DNA of 64,000 bases from the NCBI GenBank assembly GCA_032164245.1, contig JAVMKO010000003.1, positions 62,566,390-62,630,389 on the forward strand, written 5' to 3'. The notes below the pieces were generated by a model. The model did no database searches. It had not been told where the DNA came from and worked only from the letters and a program-made list of their open reading frames with translations. The position numbers and the translations under genes were made by a program. This DNA is from Sternotherus odoratus (taxonomy: Eukaryota; Chordata; Testudines; Kinosternidae). Shown here in pieces: positions 58,301-64,000 of the stretch (positions are counted from its first letter, which is position 1; each line of letters starts with the position of its first letter).

Positions 58301-59723
58301 TCAGTCATAAAATTTCTATATCAGGTTCAGTACACTCTCACTATCAGAGTTTGGCATCAAATGCTTCAGAGGAAGGTGTAAGTAACCCTGTGATTGGCAA
58401 TTATGGGATAACCTGCCTAGAGGGAATATATTTATTTCTTTTAAGCCCTGAAACACAAGAGAAATCTCTCTTCCAAAAATTGTGTTTATACCTTTACTAT
58501 TATAATTCTATGCCATTTTTGTTATACATATGTCTAATCCTATTTTTAGTCCTGCTAAATGTTTTGTCTTAATTATATTTCATGGCAATGAGTTCCACAG
58601 TCTAAATGTATATTATGTGAAAAAAATATATATTTGTCATTGTTAAATACTTCATTCCTTACTGACATTTTAGGTATATATTTTTTCTTTCCCTCATGAA
58701 AGCCCAGATGTTTGGAATGTTTAGGCCCTAGACCTGGATCAGTTTTGAAAATGCACTAGGGCTTTCTTTGTGCATTCATTTACCAAAGTTGAATGGGCAA
58801 ATTAAACTCATTTGTGTATGCAAGGGACAGCACCCAAAACAATGCACACTGAGACATCACATTCTGAGACTTTGCCCTGGAAAGAATAAATATATTTAAC
58901 ATATTTAAAATATATTAGATGTCATCTGCATTTATTATTTTGGACCCTTCATTTGTATTCATTTGTTAACTGTTGATTAATTCTTTTCAATAAAGTTTCC
59001 ACACTTGTTTTTTAAGCTTCCAGTTTATTGGCATTGTATCAACACTAAATGGTGACAGTATTAAGTCCAACATAAATTTGATTTATCAGTATGTTTCTAA
59101 AGCTTCTGCACATCCCCGTAGGAAGCAGGTCTGAAGGCTTTAGAAAACCATTTTCCACCCAATTCTTCTAAATTAACATATGACTTTTCAGTATGAGTGA
59201 TGCATGATGAGTGTGGTTTAATCACAGTTCTGGGATCTGATTTTCATTTGTGATGGTCAGGTCTTTGCACGGGGAAACCTGAGTATTATTCCTGGGATTT
59301 ATGAAGGAAATCAAATAGAAGGGGGATGTTATGTGTATTTTATGATTGTCATTGTCTTAATAAGGACATGACAACTGGGAACAAATGTTTTCTGTAGGCA
59401 GGGTTGGTAGCACTGCCTATTGAGATTGCACATTATTTATTATAAAACATTTATTCAGTTGCTTATTTTTCAAACTGGTTGCAATTTTCCAAAACTTTAA
59501 CCATGTGGGATAAATTTTCCTATGCCGAGTGTCTGCCTCAGGCCAAATAGTTTTTGAGACAATTGCAGCCAAAACAATTCAGACATTTCTGAGAATTAGG
59601 GTATGGGAAACATAAGTTGTTTTGTCATTCAAAAAACCAAAACAAACAAAGCACTCTGATGAAATTTTGAGAAGCTCCAGTGCCCTAATGCTCTTATTGT
59701 ATATGCATTTTTATATAAATGAA
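52379..59723. other. Long unassigned AT-rich stretch
   Basis: I see no supportable gene. Minor features are a (gtg)/(g) run at 53622-53646 and a tcta-type microsatellite at about 56645-56672. A 129-codon minus-strand ORF (55827-56216) is the longest and has no recognised domain. Confidence 0.4.
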
Positions 59724-59737
59724 CATTACTTAACATG

Positions 59738-59931
59738 AATCAGAGAGGTAGACGTGTTAGTCTGGAATAGCAGAGGTAACAAAGTCCTGTGGCACCTTAA
59801 AGACTAACTGTAAAGTTTTGAAGCATAAGCTTTCGTGGGCTAATACCCACTTTGAAGTGGGTATTAGCCCATGAAAGCTTATGCTTCAAAACTTTACAGT
59901 TAGTCTTTAAGGTGCCACAGGACTTTGTTAC
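59738..59931 (-). repeat. Hairpin retroposon, copy 3, minus strand, with 14-bp TSD
   Basis: Arms are inverted copies: aacaaagtcctgtggcacct, taaagactaactgtaaag and gaagcataagctttcgtggg against their inverses. They meet at gggctaatacccactttgaa / gtgggtattagccc. The left tip keeps the family end (agaggtagacgtgttagtctgg); the right arm stops short after ggactttgttac. An exact 14-bp duplication, cattacttaacatg, flanks it at 59724-59737 and 59932-59945. Confidence 0.88.
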
Positions 59932-60285
59932 CATTACTTAACATGTGTCCTTTCACATCAGAAATCATATCTTTCAACCTATAATGTTTGTTCATTTTGA
60001 AGTTTGCTCCTTCAGTATCATTCAAAAAATGCAATATAGGCAATCTAATCTCAAAATTAGCTTCTGACTACATAACATCTTTGCTGTTTTATATGAAATT
60101 TACAAGTCAGGTTTTATAAACTGTATTATCCTTTGAAGCCCACTGAAAGTCATCAACATACAAAAACTATTCTATTCATGCTGTCCATGTTTGTCCTGCA
60201 AAATCAAGAGGCATATAAAAGATTATTGTATTTGTGCATTGGTACTGGAATGCCTTTAACAATTAGACTGTTATGTAATTAAATT

Positions 60286-60530
60286 TCAGCAAGGGAGGTT
60301 TAGGTTGGACATTACGAAAAACTTCTTAACTGTCAGGGTGGTTAAGCACTGGAATAAATAGCCTAGGGAGGTTGTGGAATCTCCATCATTGGATATTTTT
60401 AAGAGAAGGTTGGGCAAACACCTTAAGGGATGGTCTAGATAATACTTAGTCCTGCCATGAGTGCAGAGGACTGGACTGGATGATATCTTCAAGTCCCTTC
60501 CAGTTCTATGATTTTATATTGCTGTGGGAA
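60286..60530 (+). pseudogene. CR1 LINE 3' end, plus strand
   Basis: The plus strand translates in part as GRFRLDITKNFLTVRVVKHW then NK, with a stop, then PREVVESPSLDIFKRRLGKH. This is the ORF2 C-terminal motif of CR1 (R…FL…RVV..WN…P.EVV..PS...FK..L). It is followed by the 3' UTR words gtcctgccatgagtgcagag, gactggactggatgatat and ccttccagttctatgatttt. It is truncated 5' and carries an in-frame stop. Confidence 0.82.
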
Positions 60531-62269
60531 TATTATTTTCAGGTGTTCAAACTGCTGACTTAAGATTTGTTACTTGTACAAAAATGGAAATCATTTCAGC
60601 CTTTCATTGGTCAATAACAAATGTGTTGAGTGCAAAATACTAATAATCACTCACATGGTTTTATGATCAAGCAAATTTTATACTTCTTAGTAAACTGAAA
60701 ATTACTTTGCATTTGCCTTCATCTGACATTTTCATGGTTCCACTGAAATCAAAAAGCACTTAGAAAGACAAAATGTTCCCTTAATATTTGCCATTATTTT
60801 GGAATTCAGTTGATTCTGTATCAGCTTTATACTACAAATTACAGCAATCTTTTTCCTCTAAACCATGTGGAAATATATTTCCCCAATAAACATCTGCATA
60901 CGGATTATATAAGATGTGATCTCAGTGTTACACATTCATGAAGGCTTAAAGTGAGGCTATAACACTGATCTTCAGAGTGCCTAGATTTGCTTTACTCTTT
61001 TCTGCTGTACTCCATTTCTAGCTGGAGATGGGGGCGGTAGTGGCAGGCAGCACCTTCTGGAGGGTGCAAGAGTGGGTGGTGTATGAATATAGCAATGAAG
61101 AGAGATTGGTCTGAATGTCATGGAGTGAGAACAGATAGTTTAGAATAATGTGGATGAAAACCTCAGGAGCATAAACATTTATACCAGTGTTTTATTCTGC
61201 TTTGATGCTCTGCACAACTTTTTGCAGGAGACTCAGTGTAGGAAGTGGACTGAAGGGCAATCACCTTGTTGGCCAAAGCCAGGAATGACTGGTGCAAGTT
61301 AGAGCTAAGACTGCTTCAGGATTGAGGATTGTCTTTCTTCTCTGTCTCTATGCTGAGCTCCCCACTATCAAAGGGTGCTCATAAAGGTTACAGTTGCTAC
61401 TACCAACCATGGAAGAGGATGTATGGACATTCTACCATGTGCCCCAAGGTTTCTGGGAACATTAAATTTCTCCAGCCCCCACAAGGTCTCTCCAGTCAAG
61501 AGCCATTTATTCAATATTTGCAGAGGTATTCAGCCCAGAGTGTGGCTTTCCCTTCCTCACCAACCTCAAGGTCACAGAGTAAAAGTAATTTTTCACAAAC
61601 CAGACAATTAACAGACAAGGAGAAATATGATAATCACAGATGGACTTAGGTCGATATATATTCAGCAAATGTTACTCCCTATAATTATTTTAACTAATAA
61701 AAATGATTCAGAGAAAGCTGTTAAGAAAAAAATCTTAAAAGAAATCCAAACATATAAAGGTATGAGAAATGCACTGTTAACAACTTTAACTCTGCCGTTT
61801 AGTGAGAACAGTAGGAAGGGAAAAGAAAAAGAAAAAAGTCAAGTGTCTTTAAAAGTCAATTTACTATTATCTGGGATCAAAAAGATTAAAATGCTTTAAC
61901 AATCACATGATTTTTATAGTATCACTACTGGTAAACGTTAAGTTGGCTTTGGTGCCCTAACTGTGCATTAATTCCTAAACTTTGTGGATTTATTTTAAAT
62001 GTAACGTTAATTGTGAATTTCCTGAGCTTATACATCTTATTTTCAGGAAAAACTACAGTAGACCTAAAATATAGATTTACTCAGAACTGTAGTGATGTTG
62101 GAAATTCTGTTTCATGAAGGATTTTAATATTTTTTAAAAGAGGACCGAAACCTGTATATTTTAAAATTCTCCACAGAAGATTATGGAAAAAATGTTTTCA
62201 GTCAAACTGGCTTGTTTCAACAGAACTGACAAATTTCATTTTGATTGTGCCCTTTAAGGTTTTAAATTA
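60531..62269. other. Unassigned AT-rich sequence
   Basis: No gene identified. Two overlapping ORFs at 61329-61649 and 61375-61611 in different frames have no recognised domain. Confidence 0.4.
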
Positions 62270-62303
62270 TAGAATTATAATTATAATTATTATAATTATT
62301 AAA
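62267..62303. repeat. (attata)-type simple repeat
   Basis: Short low-complexity run of aattataattataattatta. Confidence 0.85.
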
Positions 62304-62579
62304 TCATTTTTTGTTCCAAAATTGTTGAAATGGGATGTCTGGAAAATTTTGAAATTTTGGCAAATTTTGGCAAAATAGATATGATTTTGCAAAAAACTGC
62401 ATTCTCCAAACACCAAATGGTTCAGTTGAAGTTCTTCAAACCACCTATAATTTTACTTTTAATATTTGATACGTACTTGTCAGCCTACTTCAGTGGCTCA
62501 CCGCTGAGAATGCCAGATTCAGGACATACTGCTAAGTAGTAAGGCAGATTTACGATAAACTGGTGATTATTCAATCAAA

Positions 62580-63400
62580 TCTTTTGTTACTTGTTTGGCA
62601 TAATCTAAACTTCTGTCTCACCACTTTAGTTAACAAGCAGTCAAAGAGGCAGTCTCCTTAGGCATTCCAGCCCTTATCTCACCACCACAGAGACACTGGA
62701 CTGTATGATGGTTACCGAAAACCAGTTTAATCACATGTAGGGTCCCTCTAATCCCAAGAGATCAGCCACTTAGCCAGGTCAATATATAACTCAGATCTTA
62801 CCCAATAAGCATGCTAATGCCATCTTTTAGTAAACATTTGATAAAATAAACAAAGAAGAGAGTTAATAATGGTTAAAAGATCATACACATACAAATATTT
62901 GCAAAGGCCTTATATCAGGTTTGTAGCAGTGATGGAACAGTTTACTGGCTTATAAGGTCTCTCTGGTAAATTCCAAAAGATGGGAAGGTCCTCAGTCCAT
63001 AATGCAATATGTTCCTTTTAGTTGTAAATCCACAATCCAGACAACAAGGGCAGGAAAGAGATAAGATGGAATCATCTCCGAGATCTTTTATATCCTTTGC
63101 CATGTGCCTGAAAATCTATTGTTTCAAACTGAGCTCACAGTTAAATTTGTGGAAAGTTACTAGCACAGGATGGAGTCCATGGTCACATGAGCACATCACC
63201 TCTCCTTATGTGGCCTGATGACTCACAAGGGCAGTCATTGCCCTGATCTGTACTGAGGCATCACAAGAAAAGCTATCTTGGCAGAAAGAAAAGCGTCTAT
63301 GTTCCATGGGGAATGCAAAAGGAGGGTTTTGGGTGGCTCATGTTTTAATTTGTTTATCTGTACATTTCTGGATGGCTGGTGTTGGTTGCCTTTATTTCCC
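62580..63400. other. Moderately complex region, possibly an old LTR, not assigned
   Basis: Compared with its flanks this stretch is richer in C/G and has the texture of a turtle ERV LTR read in reverse (tttaatcacatgtagggtcc, gaggtctc-like words). I could not find TG/CA ends with a TSD, so it stays unassigned. Confidence 0.3.
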
Positions 63401-64000
63401 CTTGGAAAGATGAACCTGGGATTTTTGTATTGTATTTTAATTGTTAAACACATTATAAATTAATAATTTTGTGGGAAGGCATAGATGAGTTGGTGCGGAA
63501 CAGTTTAAAACCAGAACTGAGAGGTGAAGCCAAAAAGTCCTATAAAATTGGTCTTTAACTCATAAATTCAGGGCAGACTACTCCAATAGACTGTGATCCT
63601 TAGGAATGGGTAACAATTCTCAGTAGTGCTACCTGGCTTTTGTTGTCTGAAGTTATATAACAAGAATGAATCAACTTCTAAATGCTGCTGGGAGAAGCAC
63701 TATTATATTGATCCTGGGTTAATCAGTCACAGGACCTACAGCTCTTTATATAGGCAATTTTTAGTTAAAATCTCAATAAGTATCTTTAAAATATGATGTT
63801 TAAAATTTAAAAAGAAATAACCCATCTGTCAAATAATGGTCTGCTCACTTATTTTTACTCTTCATTGAACAAAATTGACTTATATCATATGAAACCTATG
63901 CTATGATGGTAATTGACAGGACCTATTCTCCCTTGATGTTTGCATCTAACTCCATTAATGTTAAAGGAATAATGCATGCATTCTGTCAAGGGGAGAACAG

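Noticed and set aside
60286..60492. 68-codon minus-strand ORF
   Set aside because: It is the antisense shadow of the plus-strand CR1 ORF2 end at 60286-60530.
61329..61899. 106- and 90-codon plus-strand ORFs
   Set aside because: Overlapping frames, no domain, no start or splice context.

Overview
This window looks like non-coding nuclear DNA from a sauropsid, most likely a turtle. The evidence is the mix of interspersed repeats: CR1 LINE 3' ends with the typical ORF2 C-terminal residues, a tRNA-derived SINE with a CR1-like tail, MIR-like tails, hAT and Tigger-type MITEs, Helitrons and endogenous-retrovirus LTRs. The species call rests on recognising repeat families by eye, not on a search. 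I found no intact host protein-coding gene, tRNA or rRNA gene. Almost all long ORFs lie in GC-rich tandem repeats or in degenerate transposons.

Layout. 1-310: half of a palindromic element. 1632-2126: solo LTR with a 4-bp target-site duplication (TSD). 3160-3914: Tigger-like element with a GC-rich core. 4760-5290: tRNA-like repeat. 5305-6180: LTR family copy A. 6619-6734: small hAT-type MITE. 6934-8155: Helitron on the minus strand. 8690-9179: piece of the palindromic element joined to a truncated Helitron. 9201-9493: hairpin. 10.1-11.4 kb: MIR, CR1 and SINE. 12643-13472: hAT with an internal minisatellite, inserted into an older MIR/L2-like repeat. 13.6-15.0 kb: small hAT, CR1 and a solo LTR. 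19688-20802: second full Helitron. 22059-22239: GC-rich palindrome. 24085-25168: the complete palindromic element. 27412-28043: a different Helitron, carrying a promoter-like segment with two ZNF143/THAP11-type motifs. 29632-29957: palindromic hAT MITE. 32.9-35.2 kb: hairpin retroposons and a CR1. 39242-40800: solo LTR, MITE and CR1 almost end to end. 45662-50505: solo LTR (copy B) split by a 3.2-kb hAT that holds about 53 copies of a 50-bp unit. 50.5-64 kb: mostly AT-rich DNA with a few SINE, MIR and CR1 fragments.

The strongest theme is that several unrelated DNA transposons here (two hATs, two Helitron families, one Tigger-like element) each contain a GC-rich minisatellite of about 25-56 bp units. 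The two items most worth following up are the Helitron with the apparent captured promoter (27412-28043) and the minisatellite-bearing hAT (46725-49941), whose array is open in all three forward frames and contains a 600-bp higher-order duplication.
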